Assembly (NCBI GenBank): GCA_964560775.1
Contig: CAZLNH010000278.1
Location: 1 to 6,399 of the forward strand
Reading direction: 5' to 3'
Length of the DNA stretch: 6,399 nucleotides
Source: Woeseia sp964560775
GTDB lineage: Bacteria; Pseudomonadota; Gammaproteobacteria; Steroidobacterales; Woeseiaceae
The notes below the pieces were generated by a model. The model saw only the letters and a list, made by a program, of their open reading frames with translations. It did not search any database and had not been told where the DNA came from. Positions 1-5,800 of the stretch are shown one piece after another. The stretch's first letter is position 1. Each line of letters starts with the position of its first letter. The translations under genes and the position numbers were made by a program.

Positions 1-273
1 GTGCTGACGCTGACGGGCGAGGAAATAGGTGAGATTGGCGAAGTCGGCACCAGCGGCACTCAGCAGGAACGAGTGGCAACAGTCGAGGTCGGCGGGTTTC
101 TGGGAATCAGTGAAAAGACGATCGCCATTCCGTTGTCCGAACTGCAGCCGTCGGTTTCCGGTGAAGACAGCGTGAAGACATCCCTGACGCGTACATCGAT
201 CGAAGCCCGGCCGGAGTTCGATGAAAGCGACTTCACCGCGGACGATGAAGACGATGACGGCGAGGCGTTTTAG
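1..273 (+). CDS. PRC-barrel domain protein, 5'-truncated by window edge
   Basis: Only the last 90 codons are visible, ending at TAG 271-273. The frame is open from the first base and the first residues (VLTLTGEEIGEIGEV) already look like the interior of a PRC-barrel, so the GTG at position 1 is probably an internal valine codon. The block from GEEIGEI through VEVGGFLGISEKTIAIPLSEL matches the PRC-barrel pattern: a 'GEEIGEI' strand, then a 'VGGFLGI-EK-(I/V)A(V/I)P-(S/D)EL' segment. After the barrel comes a polar linker and a very acidic C-terminus (ESDFTADDEDDDGEAF). PRC-barrels are small beta folds used in photosynthetic reaction-centre H subunits, the RNA-maturation factor RimM and many stress-associated proteins. 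The tail and the neighbours favour the last group. A perfect terminator follows 60 bases after the stop. Family assignment is good; the specific role is unknown. Confidence 0.75.
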   Translation: MLTLTGEEIGEIGEVGTSGTQQERVATVEVGGFLGISEKTIAIPLSELQPSVSGEDSVKTSLTRTSIEARPEFDESDFTADDEDDDGEAF

Positions 274-332
274 TCACGAATCAATGGTCCTGTCACGGAC
301 CTGGATCCGGAGAGAAACGCTTGGGACCTGGG

Positions 333-365
333 ACCCAGGCACAGAAATGTGCCTGGGTGTTTTTC
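333..365 (+). terminator. Rho-independent terminator of the PRC-barrel gene
   Basis: A perfect 11-bp stem, ACCCAGGCACA (333-343) with TGTGCCTGGGT (348-358), is closed by a GAAA tetraloop and followed by G and a run of five T (360-364). This is a canonical intrinsic terminator for plus-strand transcription. It also lies between convergent genes (PRC-barrel on plus, tadA on minus). Read on the minus strand there is no T-run after the stem, so termination from that side would be weaker. An extra CCTGGG at 327-332 duplicates part of the 3' arm (352-357). Confidence 0.93.
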
Positions 366-399
366 TGATTTAACGGGGCGCGGCGAGCCAACCGGAACA

Positions 400-429
400 G
401 GATGGCATGCCCTGCAGGCTCGCAATGAC
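400..429 (-). repeat. Possible REP-type 'GTCATTGCGAG' element behind tadA
   Basis: Read on the minus strand, the 30 bases beginning two bases after the tadA stop codon start with GTCATTGCGAGC and end with CCATCC. This recalls a dispersed intergenic repeat in many bacterial genomes that opens with GTCATTGCGAG and closes with GCAATCC. Two short palindromes abut inside it, GGCATGCC (404-411) and CCTGCAGG (411-418). Only one copy is present in the window, so repetition cannot be shown here; the resemblance is from memory. Confidence 0.3.
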
Positions 430-431
430 AG

Positions 432-893
432 CTACCGGCGTTCGTTGAAGAACGATTTCAGGGGCGCACTGCATTCATCGGCCAGCAATCCACCGGTCAC
501 TTCGATGCGATGGTTCAGCCTCCGGTCAGCCGCCAGGTCCAGGACGCTGCCAGCCGCGCCGGCCTTCGGGTCGTAGGCGCCGAAGACCAGCCGGCGAATA
601 CGTGCATGCAGCATCGCGCCGACACACATCAGGCACGGCTCCAACGTGACGTAAATTTCGGCATCGGGCAGCCGGTAGTTTTCGGCAGCGGTGGCAGCAT
701 CTCGCAATGCGACGATTTCCGCATGCGCCGTCGGGTCAGAGCCGGCAATCGGGCAGTTGTGGCCCTGCCCTGTTATGCGGCCGCCCTGGACGATAACGGC
801 GCCGACCGGCACTTCCCCGGCCGCCGCCGCACACGCCGCCTGGTCCAGCGCCGCGCGCATGTATGCGGTCTCCCCGTCGCTGAACGAACTCAT
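432..893 (-). CDS. tadA: tRNA-specific adenosine deaminase TadA
   Basis: TadA is a zinc-dependent cytoplasmic enzyme. It deaminates adenosine 34 of tRNA-Arg(ACG) to inosine, which lets one tRNA read several arginine codons. The 153-aa product has the deaminase signature in order: EVPVGAVIV near residues 27-35, N46, the zinc ligand and proton-shuttle pair H57-A-E59 (in PTAHAEI), the NYRLPDA segment near 72-78, and the zinc cysteines C87 and C90 in TLEPCLMC, then GAMLHARI and FGAYDPKAGAAGS. I chose the ATG at 893. It follows the upstream stop by one base (TAA-G-ATG), has an AAGGAAG Shine-Dalgarno about ten bases ahead, and gives H57/E59/C87/C90, the same numbering as the E. coli enzyme. An in-frame ATG at 917 would add eight residues and overlap the upstream gene. 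The E. coli C-terminal basic tail (about 14 residues) is absent. The gene is probably cotranscribed with, and translationally coupled to, the permease gene before it. Confidence 0.96.
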   Translation of the reverse strand: MSSFSDGETAYMRAALDQAACAAAAGEVPVGAVIVQGGRITGQGHNCPIAGSDPTAHAEIVALRDAATAAENYRLPDAEIYVTLEPCLMCVGAMLHARIRRLVFGAYDPKAGAAGSVLDLAADRRLNHRIEVTGGLLADECSAPLKSFFNERR

Positions 894-894
894 C

Positions 895-2091
895 TTATCC
901 ACTTCCTTCCCTGGCATCCTGGCTGCTCAGCGCGTGCTTCAGGGTGACCTTGATCTCGCTCCAGATGGCGACGAAGAACGCTGTCAGTGGAACTGCGAGT
1001 ATCATGCCGATAATTCCACCCAAAGCAGTACCCCAAAAGAATAATGAAATTACCACGAGCGCGGGGTGTAGTCCCGAACGGTTGGCCATGATTTTCGGAG
1101 TCAGCAGCCAGCTTTCCACCACCTGCACCGCCGCGAATACCAGTCCGGCCAGTACCAGTAACTGAATGCCGCCATCCGGCTGCAGATAAGCCATCGGCAG
1201 GACCACCAGCAGGCCGATCAGGGTGCCGAGGAATGGGACGATATTCAGCAACCCCAGCACCAGTGCGAGAAGCACACCGTACTCGAGGCCGATCAGCGTA
1301 AAGCTGATGGCATACAAGGCACCCATGCTCACGGCAATAATCAGCTGACCCTGAAAGAAGGCGGTAACGTACTCCACGAATACTTCCATGAAATACAGCA
1401 CTTTCTGCTTGGTGCGCGTGTGAAAGACAGATAGCAGTTCGGATGCCTGTCCCCGGAGCAGGTTTCCGGAGAGTAGGGCGAAGAACAGGAAAAGGGGCAC
1501 AAAGCTGATGCCCGCCAACACCCCGAGGTAGCTCATGATTGCCTTGCCGGGTTCTTCCAGGACCGGCAGGACCGACTCGGACTCCTTCCCGTCATCGCCG
1601 CCCCCGACGCTGGAAATCAAGGAGCTCAATTCGGAGAAACGGTAGGAGAAATGGTCCTGCCAACTTGCCAATGTGTCGGGCAATACGGTCATCAACTGGA
1701 CGACCTGCCTGACCACTATGGGGACGAGCAGGAAAATCAGGCTGCCAATACCCACGAAGAAAACTGTCAGCACAAGAATGATGGCCAGCAAGTGTGGTAA
1801 ACGCAGCCTTTTCTCAAGAAACCCAACAGCGGGGTGAAGCACCAGGGCCAGAACTCCGGCGATGGCTAATGACAGGAGCAGATTGTAGAAGGTGGACAGT
1901 AACCAGCCAACTGTCCACACGACACTTACGATCAGCGCGGTCAATGTAACCAGGCATAACAATACCGCCGTGTAACGAAACAGGCGAAGCTCAACAGCGT
2001 TGAACAGTCGTTTGTCCGGTCGTAACTTCGATGCAGATAGCCTGGCATTTTTTGCCCCGCCAACCAGGGATTCCTGCGTGTCGCGGAGCAT
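895..2091 (-). CDS. AI-2E family transporter (PerM/UPF0118-type membrane protein)
   Basis: This 398-aa polytopic inner-membrane protein has the AI-2E transporter family layout. A cytoplasmic N-terminus of about 40 residues is followed by hydrophobic segments near 40-63, 66-86, 99-127 and 189-208. A polar stretch at about 135-185, with a GGGDDGKESES linker, separates the third and fourth. The conserved C-terminal half runs FFQGQLIIAVSMG (245-257), GLEYGVLLALVLGLLNIVPFLGTLIG (268-293), VVESWLLTPKIMANRSGLHP (324-343) and a final glycine-rich pair near 344-378. Members have been linked to autoinducer-2 export (TqsA), Na+/H+ antiport and permease roles, so the substrate cannot be read from sequence. 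The ATG at 2091 has AGGA seven bases upstream. The gene ends one base before tadA. A strong hairpin lies about 35 bases before the start. Family call is firm; transported substrate unknown. Confidence 0.92.
   Translation of the reverse strand: MLRDTQESLVGGAKNARLSASKLRPDKRLFNAVELRLFRYTAVLLCLVTLTALIVSVVWTVGWLLSTFYNLLLSLAIAGVLALVLHPAVGFLEKRLRLPHLLAIILVLTVFFVGIGSLIFLLVPIVVRQVVQLMTVLPDTLASWQDHFSYRFSELSSLISSVGGGDDGKESESVLPVLEEPGKAIMSYLGVLAGISFVPLFLFFALLSGNLLRGQASELLSVFHTRTKQKVLYFMEVFVEYVTAFFQGQLIIAVSMGALYAISFTLIGLEYGVLLALVLGLLNIVPFLGTLIGLLVVLPMAYLQPDGGIQLLVLAGLVFAAVQVVESWLLTPKIMANRSGLHPALVVISLFFWGTALGGIIGMILAVPLTAFFVAIWSEIKVTLKHALSSQDAREGSG
902..908 (-). promoter_or_regulatory. Shine-Dalgarno site that decides the tadA start
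   Basis: On the minus strand AAGGAAG lies inside the last codons of the AI-2E family gene, about ten bases before the ATG at 893. The alternative in-frame ATG at 917 has only a weak CCAGG directly against it. The site sits just before the permease stop (895-897), as expected for stop-start coupling. Confidence 0.6.
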
Positions 2092-2124
2092 TGCGAATTC
2101 CTGCGTTACTGGGCCTCAATGGAT

Positions 2125-2162
2125 CGGTTGACCCGGGTATTGTTTTCTACCCGGATCAACCG
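2125..2162 (-). promoter_or_regulatory. 15-bp hairpin / inverted repeat in the 5' region of the AI-2E gene
   Basis: Arms 2125-2139 and 2148-2162 pair over 15 positions around an 8-base loop. The single irregular position is a G-U wobble if transcribed on the minus strand and a C-A mismatch on the plus strand, so the structure is better as minus-strand RNA, that is in the leader of the AI-2E gene. No T-run follows on either strand, so it does not look like an intrinsic terminator. It lies 34 bases before the start codon. It could be a leader stem, a processing or stability element behind csbD, or an operator. Confidence 0.6.
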
Positions 2163-2203
2163 CGTGCCGCCTCCTGGATGATCATTTTAACTGGCGTAGC
2201 AGG

Positions 2204-2218
2204 ACTCGACGGTCGAGT
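2204..2218. repeat. Short perfect palindrome between csbD-like and AI-2E genes
   Basis: ACTCGAC (2204-2210), one central base, then GTCGAGT (2212-2218) form a perfect 7+1+7 dyad, about 110 bases before the AI-2E start and 65 bases after the CsbD stop. Three T follow on the plus side only, where no gene needs a terminator. It could be a repressor-type operator or part of the CsbD transcript end; the sequence does not decide. Confidence 0.4.
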
Positions 2219-2281
2219 TTCACGTGGTGTCAGCCATGTTCGGCCAATCATCCTTGTCGAAGCATCGAGCCGCTGTATGGT

Positions 2282-2461
2282 TCATCTGGACTCCTTCTTC
2301 GCGTCGTTCTTGATATCTCCGTACTTGGCTTGCGCCTTGCCGCCATGTTTCTCGGCTTTACCCTTGTACTCCGTGCTCTTGTCGCCGGTTACCTTGCCGG
2401 CACCCTCCTTAATCTTCCCTTTTGCCTCGTCTGCACGACCGTCGACCTGATTCTTGTTCAT
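2282..2461 (-). CDS. CsbD family stress-response protein
   Basis: This short gene encodes 59 residues, starting MNKNQVDGRADEAKGKIKE and continuing through GAGKVTGDKST, EYKGKAEKHGGKAQAKYGDIK and NDAKKESR, ending in TGA. The N-K-(D/N)-Q-V-(x)-G-(R)-A-(D/E)-EAKGK-(I/V)-KE opening, the GKVTG core and the GK-Q-YGD-K end are the CsbD family pattern. The family includes Bacillus CsbD, a sigma-B general stress protein, and E. coli YjbJ. Proteins of the family are small, soluble, highly charged and abundant under stress or in stationary phase; their molecular function is not settled. The ATG at 2461 has a GGAG Shine-Dalgarno eight bases upstream. About 28% of residues are Lys or Arg and there is no cysteine or membrane segment. 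It stands alone between the cyclase gene (150 bases upstream) and the AI-2E gene (190 bases downstream), so it may have its own promoter. Confidence 0.93.
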   Translation of the reverse strand: MNKNQVDGRADEAKGKIKEGAGKVTGDKSTEYKGKAEKHGGKAQAKYGDIKNDAKKESR

Positions 2462-2611
2462 AAACTGATCTCCAGATGATTGCTCCGATTGGGTTCTGCG
2501 TCTGACCTTGTACTCTGGTAGTTGCAGATTGAGGCTCCCAAGATATTTGAAGCTCGCCGTCCGGTCGGTGCGTCAACGAACATACGTGGCGTCAGTGCGC
2601 GCAGAGATTCG

Positions 2612-3961
2612 TCAGGCCAATGATTTGTTTGTTTTAATGGCTTTTTCCTGAAGGAACAGCCTGTTGGACGCAGCTTTTTTGGCTTTATACATGGCCCGAT
2701 CCGCGGCTTCCAGCAAAGCAACAGGTGAGGATGCGTCCGAGGGGTAGAACGAGCTCCCAATGCTCACTGAAATCTGGACAGACTGTTTATCAACCTGGAA
2801 GGGCAATGCAAGTGCATCCTTGATAGCCTGAGCCACACGCTCAACATCCTTGCGCTGCTTGACATCGGTGAGAATCGTCGTGAATTCATCGCCACCCAGG
2901 CGGGCCACCGTATCCTCCTCCCGGACACAATCAGTCAGGCGAAGAGCAACCTCAGTCAGTAGAAGGTCCCCTGCTTCATGACCGAACGAATCGTTGACAT
3001 CCTTGAAGCCGTCAAGATCCATGAAAAGGACCGCAAGAGGCAGGCTGCTGCGCTTTGCATGTTTGATCTGCTGTTCCAGGCGATCGAGGAACAAACGTCG
3101 ATTCGGTAGTCCGGTCAGAAGGTCATGGTGAGCGTTGTGCCATATTTTTTCCTCGGCGATCGCCTGCTCCGTAACATCCCGGGAAATGCAGACGATCGCT
3201 TCGGTTTGTTTATGTTCGTCCAACACCGGCGCGAGCAGATACTCGAATCTTTCACCTTGTCCCGAAGCAAAAGTGTGGACAAATCTACCTCGGTAGGTGG
3301 TCCGGTCCGCGATCACCGTTTCAAGATTTCGCTGGAAGTCCGAGGCAAATGAAAATTCGAGATCAAAGGTGGATTTTCCGATTATCTCGTCAGGCTCCAT
3401 CGCGAAGAGATCGGCGGTGGCCTTGTTTGCATAAATGAATTTGCCCTCGAGATCCAGCACATAAATCGGATCAGGCGATGCGACAAGAATGGCGCTGAAC
3501 AGCCGGGTTTCCATATCCTTCAGCATCGAATACTGCTCCAGAGATTCCGCAACGGCCTGGTCTATCGCTTCATGAAACCTGGTGAGGTCTGCATGCTGCT
3601 GGGCGGAAATCGTTGGATACGCCTTGGTCCAGTGTGAGACCACGCTCGCACGCAGTGCCCGAAACTCGGAAACCGTCTCCATCACGCTGAAGCCGCTGGA
3701 ATGTCGATCGCCGCCATGTACTTCCGCGGAAGTCTCCTCCACACCATGCGGCTCCCGACCTTTCGATTTGGCAGCCTGTTCTGCATCACTCTGGTAAACA
3801 TCGAGATCGCCCGCAATCGCCAGCAGCATGTCCCTGGCGTGATCACGCAGCCCGGCCTTGTTCAAATGCTCGGCATGAAAGATTGATTTTGCGAATTCCT
3901 CCCAGTCCTGGAGAATCGCCTCCATTTCCGCCCGAATAAAAGCACCCAATCGCATATTCAT
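2612..3961 (-). CDS. RsbRD_N-PAS-GGDEF diguanylate cyclase
   Basis: This is a soluble 449-aa signalling protein with no membrane segment. Residues about 5-142 resemble the RsbRD N-terminal domain (LGAFIRAEMEAILQDWEEFA, LRDHARDMLLAIAGDL, GFSVMETVSEFRALRASV, DLTRFHEAIDQAVAES). A PAS domain spans about 150-265 (ILVASPDPIYVLDLEGKF ... ISRDVTEQ). The GGDEF domain runs from about 275 (HHDLLTGLPNRR) to 440. It keeps the metal-binding D315 in FMDLDGFKDVND, an intact GGDEF signature at 356-360, and the RxxD inhibitory site R347-EE-D350 exactly five residues before it. It should therefore make c-di-GMP from two GTP and be product-inhibited. There is no EAL or HD-GYP domain. The ATG at 3961 is preferred: AGGA lies eleven bases upstream and the RsbRD_N homology begins right after it. 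An in-frame ATG at 4021 would add 20 residues that match nothing and lacks a Shine-Dalgarno. The input signal is unknown; RsbRD domains are known from stressosome proteins. Confidence 0.92.
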   Translation of the reverse strand: MNMRLGAFIRAEMEAILQDWEEFAKSIFHAEHLNKAGLRDHARDMLLAIAGDLDVYQSDAEQAAKSKGREPHGVEETSAEVHGGDRHSSGFSVMETVSEFRALRASVVSHWTKAYPTISAQQHADLTRFHEAIDQAVAESLEQYSMLKDMETRLFSAILVASPDPIYVLDLEGKFIYANKATADLFAMEPDEIIGKSTFDLEFSFASDFQRNLETVIADRTTYRGRFVHTFASGQGERFEYLLAPVLDEHKQTEAIVCISRDVTEQAIAEEKIWHNAHHDLLTGLPNRRLFLDRLEQQIKHAKRSSLPLAVLFMDLDGFKDVNDSFGHEAGDLLLTEVALRLTDCVREEDTVARLGGDEFTTILTDVKQRKDVERVAQAIKDALALPFQVDKQSVQISVSIGSSFYPSDASSPVALLEAADRAMYKAKKAASNRLFLQEKAIKTNKSLA

Positions 3962-4292
3962 GGTCCGGGTGTTCCTGGTGGCTTGTTGCTGCGAACACCT
4001 GGTAAGCGAACACAGGCGCATAGCAAATCGCGAACGTTAAGTCCGACTATGCTCCATTCAGAATCCGGTATCAGGTTCATGTGCTACTGCCAAGGCATTG
4101 GAAAGTGAATCGCGAATATTCCCCGGAATTCGCTGCCTGTCCATTTGAAAAAGTGGACGAGGAATCATCATTCCGTTTTCAAGATCGGTACTCGAAAGAT
4201 GCAATAGACATCGGACACCGCCACCCTTTCAGATGCAGGATCAGTAACGAAGAATAGTGCACCCTCGATCCCGGGTCGGTGCGCTGCCCAAC
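3962..4292. other. Intergenic region upstream of the cyclase gene, 331 bases
   Basis: I see no convincing gene here. For the minus-strand cyclase gene there is a TTGGCA-like -35 element (minus strand, around 4088-4093) but no clean -10 at 16-18 bases, so no promoter is called. The motif AATCGCGAA occurs twice (4026-4034 and 4108-4116). ATTCC-CC-GGAAT (4117-4128) is a small dyad just beside the second copy. Near the other end, GCACC (4259-4263) can pair with GGTGC (4278-4282), starting ten bases after the DUF4112 stop codon. It has a large loop and no T-run, so it is at best a weak terminator for the YqaE-DUF4112 transcript. Confidence 0.5.
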
Positions 4293-4697
4293 TTACGCCG
4301 CGTCATTTTCCCGGACGTCAATGTCCTCGGCACGAAGCCTATGTTCGACATGCGCCGTGATGATATCGACGTTCTTGCTGTTCGCTTTGAACCCGACATC
4401 AAAAATATCACCTATAAAAGGGATGAGGCCGATAAGCCAGTCTATGAAAATGTTCCACACCATCCGCATTCGTTTGTGCCAGGGAACACCAGCTCGTTTG
4501 GCAAAGGTGTATATGTACCCTGATACTGCGACGGATAACGTATCTCCAATCACTGGAATCAGCCCAACAATGGAATCGACACCGAAGTGGATATTCGTCC
4601 CGGGAATGGTAAAGGCCTTGTCCATCAGGACGGAGAGTTGCCGAAGTTTCGCCAACGCCTCACGACTTATGGAATTGCGCCTGTCATCTTCATCCAT
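4293..4697 (-). CDS. DUF4112 domain membrane protein
   Basis: This 134-aa protein matches the DUF4112 pattern. A charged N-terminus with a short helix (REALAKLRQLSVLMDKAF) leads to the signature IPGTNIHFGVDSIVGLIPVIGD (31-52). A hydrophobic stretch with VSGYIYTFAKRAGVP follows (58-71), then RMVWNIFIDWLIGLIPFIGDIFDVGFKANSKN (78-109). The two 'GLIP-(V/F)-IGD' segments (45-52 and 90-97) look like an internal repeat of re-entrant or paired membrane hairpins. The C-terminus is polar and acidic. The function of the family is unknown. The start ATG at 4697 lies eight bases after the upstream YqaE-type stop and has no clear Shine-Dalgarno, which suggests translation by coupling within a two-gene operon. 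A second ATG four codons into the gene is possible. Family call strong, function not assigned. Confidence 0.88.
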   Translation of the reverse strand: MDEDDRRNSISREALAKLRQLSVLMDKAFTIPGTNIHFGVDSIVGLIPVIGDTLSVAVSGYIYTFAKRAGVPWHKRMRMVWNIFIDWLIGLIPFIGDIFDVGFKANSKNVDIITAHVEHRLRAEDIDVRENDAA

Positions 4698-4705
4698 TTT
4701 ATTGT

Positions 4706-4897
4706 TTATCGCGAGGCAATAATAAAGACGGCATGAAAAACACCGGGTATAAGTCCGAGTAAGGTCAGAACGATGTTTATCCAGAAATGCCTGCCCAGGC
4801 CCACTTCGAAGAAAACACCAAGGGGCGGCAATATCACTGCCAGTACAACTCTGAATACATCGCCCAGCATGGTGTCTTGTGTGCGTTCCAAAGGCAT
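4706..4897 (-). CDS. YqaE/Pmp3 family small membrane protein
   Basis: The 63-aa product is two transmembrane helices joined by a short polar loop: VVLAVILPPLGVFFEVGLG (17-35) and FWINIVLTLLGLIPGVFHAVFII (38-60). The ILPPLGVF ... G-(x)-HFWINI-LTLLG-IPG motif is diagnostic of the Pmp3/YqaE (UPF0057) family. Yeast Pmp3 affects membrane potential and salt tolerance, and plant RCI2 proteins are cold- and salt-induced; bacterial members are stress-linked but not mechanistically defined. The ATG at 4897 is chosen because AGGA lies eight bases upstream (within AGGACGGAGG). Alternatives are the ATG at 4870, giving 54 residues with a weak Shine-Dalgarno, and a TTG at 4930 whose GGGGAGG is only two bases away. 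It is the first gene of a pair with DUF4112, transcribed away from the plus-strand operon at 5216. Confidence 0.88.
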   Translation of the reverse strand: MPLERTQDTMLGDVFRVVLAVILPPLGVFFEVGLGRHFWINIVLTLLGLIPGVFHAVFIIASR

Positions 4898-5215
4898 GGC
4901 CTCCGTCCTGGAAGTGGCTTTACCAACCAACGCCTCCCCATGTCATAGTCAGTCGTAGAACACCGTAACGTCTGTACGCTGCGCAACATAGCTGCAGGCG
5001 CACTGGCGAATCAATGTTGACAGGACACTGGAAGCCGAGCTGCCTGATCAACATTACCGTAGGCAACTGAAGATGCTTCCACACTTTAGTGCGCTATCGA
5101 ACCGATTGCAGTTTGTCATTACCTTACAGTTCATTGGGGTGGAATGTGCCAGCAGTAATCAGCGGCAATGATCATCAATTGAGCGTGCATTCGACAGAAT
5201 GCCAAGGAGTGTGCA
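4898..5215. promoter_or_regulatory. Divergent regulatory region between YqaE-DUF4112 and the LEA-like/Holin-X/DUF3618 operon
   Basis: This 318-base region separates divergently transcribed stress-type operons and must hold both promoters. Visible elements are an interrupted inverted repeat (5013-5055, listed separately), the palindrome ATGATCAT (5169-5176), and near the plus-strand gene an AAGGAG Shine-Dalgarno (5204-5209) six bases before the ATG at 5216. No clean sigma-70 -35/-10 pair stands out on either strand. TTGGGG with TAATCA sixteen bases on (around 5134-5161) is the least poor plus-strand option. That could mean an alternative sigma factor or activator dependence, but this is inference. 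Confidence 0.55.
5013..5055. repeat. Interrupted inverted repeat in the divergent promoter region
   Basis: The left arm AATGTTGA-CAGG (5013-5024) matches the reverse complement of CCTG-A-TCAACATT (5043-5055): 12 pairs with one unpaired A at 5047, around an 18-base spacer. No T-run follows. Its position between two divergent operons suits an operator or a leader hairpin. The arms carry GTTGAC and GATCAAC, also present in the arms of the hairpin at 2125-2162. Confidence 0.55.
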
Positions 5216-5800
5216 ATGACATCATCGAATTCGGATCCCAGCATGCCCGATGAAGCCGGTAAAGGGACGACGAAACAGAAAATCAAGGAAGACGCCCGCG
5301 ACGCGAAGCGCGAAGTGGGTGCAGAAGCGCGTGACAAAGCCGAAACTGGCAAGCGTCGGGTCGCAGATGAGGCGGACAACCTGTCCGATGCCATCGATGC
5401 AGCGGCATCAAGTCTCGACGATCATGATCGCGAAGGCCTGGCGCGCTATGCGCGTGTGTTGAGCAGCAACCTCGCGAACGCGGCCGGACACCTCGAAGGA
5501 CGCAGCGTCGATGAACTGGCGAACGATGCCAAGCGCCTGGCGCGAAACAATCCCGCGCTTTTCATGCTCGGCAGCATTGCTGTCGGCTTTGGCTTGTCCC
5601 GGTTCTTCAAGGCAAGCGCGGAACACGAGCATCACGACAATGACAACGCTCAGCGGGCCGACGCTCATCGGAACAACCGACCTTTCCAGAACGACGACGC
5701 CTTGATCGGCACACCGACGTCACGGCGCGAGCAGGACACAACCGACACGTACAAGACACCCACTGCCCAGCGCAGTGGAAACGGGAGTGAGATGCTATGA
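5216..5800 (+). CDS. LEA-like / YqjD-like membrane-anchored stress protein (hypothetical)
   Basis: This 194-aa protein has no clear named family. Residues 1-50 are strongly charged, rich in Lys, Asp, Glu, Arg and Ala (KQKIKEDARDAKREVGAEARDKAETGKRR). They form an amphipathic, apolipoprotein- or LEA-like helix. Residues about 51-110 continue as helix (DEADNLSDAIDAAASSL; LARYARVLSSNLANAAGHLEGRSVDELANDAKRLARNNP). A single hydrophobic segment follows, ALFMLGSIAVGFGLSRFF (114-131). The 'ARxNPALF-GS-A-GF-LSRF' turn is typical of membrane-anchored YqjD/DUF883-like proteins and of proteins found beside Holin-X and DUF3618 genes. The tail is polar, with a His/Asp-rich patch (EHEHHDNDN, 136-144). The ATG at 5216 has AAGGAG six bases upstream. 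The stop overlaps the next start as ATGA. Inferred role: inner-membrane-associated protein of an envelope-stress operon; function not established. Confidence 0.8.
   Translation: MTSSNSDPSMPDEAGKGTTKQKIKEDARDAKREVGAEARDKAETGKRRVADEADNLSDAIDAAASSLDDHDREGLARYARVLSSNLANAAGHLEGRSVDELANDAKRLARNNPALFMLGSIAVGFGLSRFFKASAEHEHHDNDNAQRADAHRNNRPFQNDDALIGTPTSRREQDTTDTYKTPTAQRSGNGSEML

Noticed and set aside
510..947. 145-residue plus-strand open frame over tadA
   Set aside because: It is antisense to a gene with fully conserved TadA catalytic motifs and resembles no protein family; it is a by-product of high G+C.
2125..2162. Intrinsic terminator or attC integron site
   Set aside because: No T-run on either side, and the core sequences do not fit the attC consensus (GTTRRRY / RYYYAAC).
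2156..2251. Possible 31-residue minus-strand leader ORF before the AI-2E gene, ending in the 2125-2162 hairpin
   Set aside because: The only Shine-Dalgarno-like AAGG touches the ATG, the sequence shows no leader-peptide codon runs, and the overlap with the hairpin could be chance.
2031..2450. 139-residue plus-strand open frame between the AI-2E gene and csbD
   Set aside because: It covers the antisense of the CsbD gene and of the AI-2E start, has no recognisable domain and looks hydrophobic only because of antisense composition.
4898..4930. Upstream TTG start for the YqaE-type protein
   Set aside because: GGGGAGG lies only two bases before the TTG, too close, and the added residues do not resemble the family's short N-terminus.
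5131..5394. 87-residue minus-strand open frame at the start of the plus-strand operon
   Set aside because: Antisense to the charged N-terminus of the LEA-like gene and no family resemblance.
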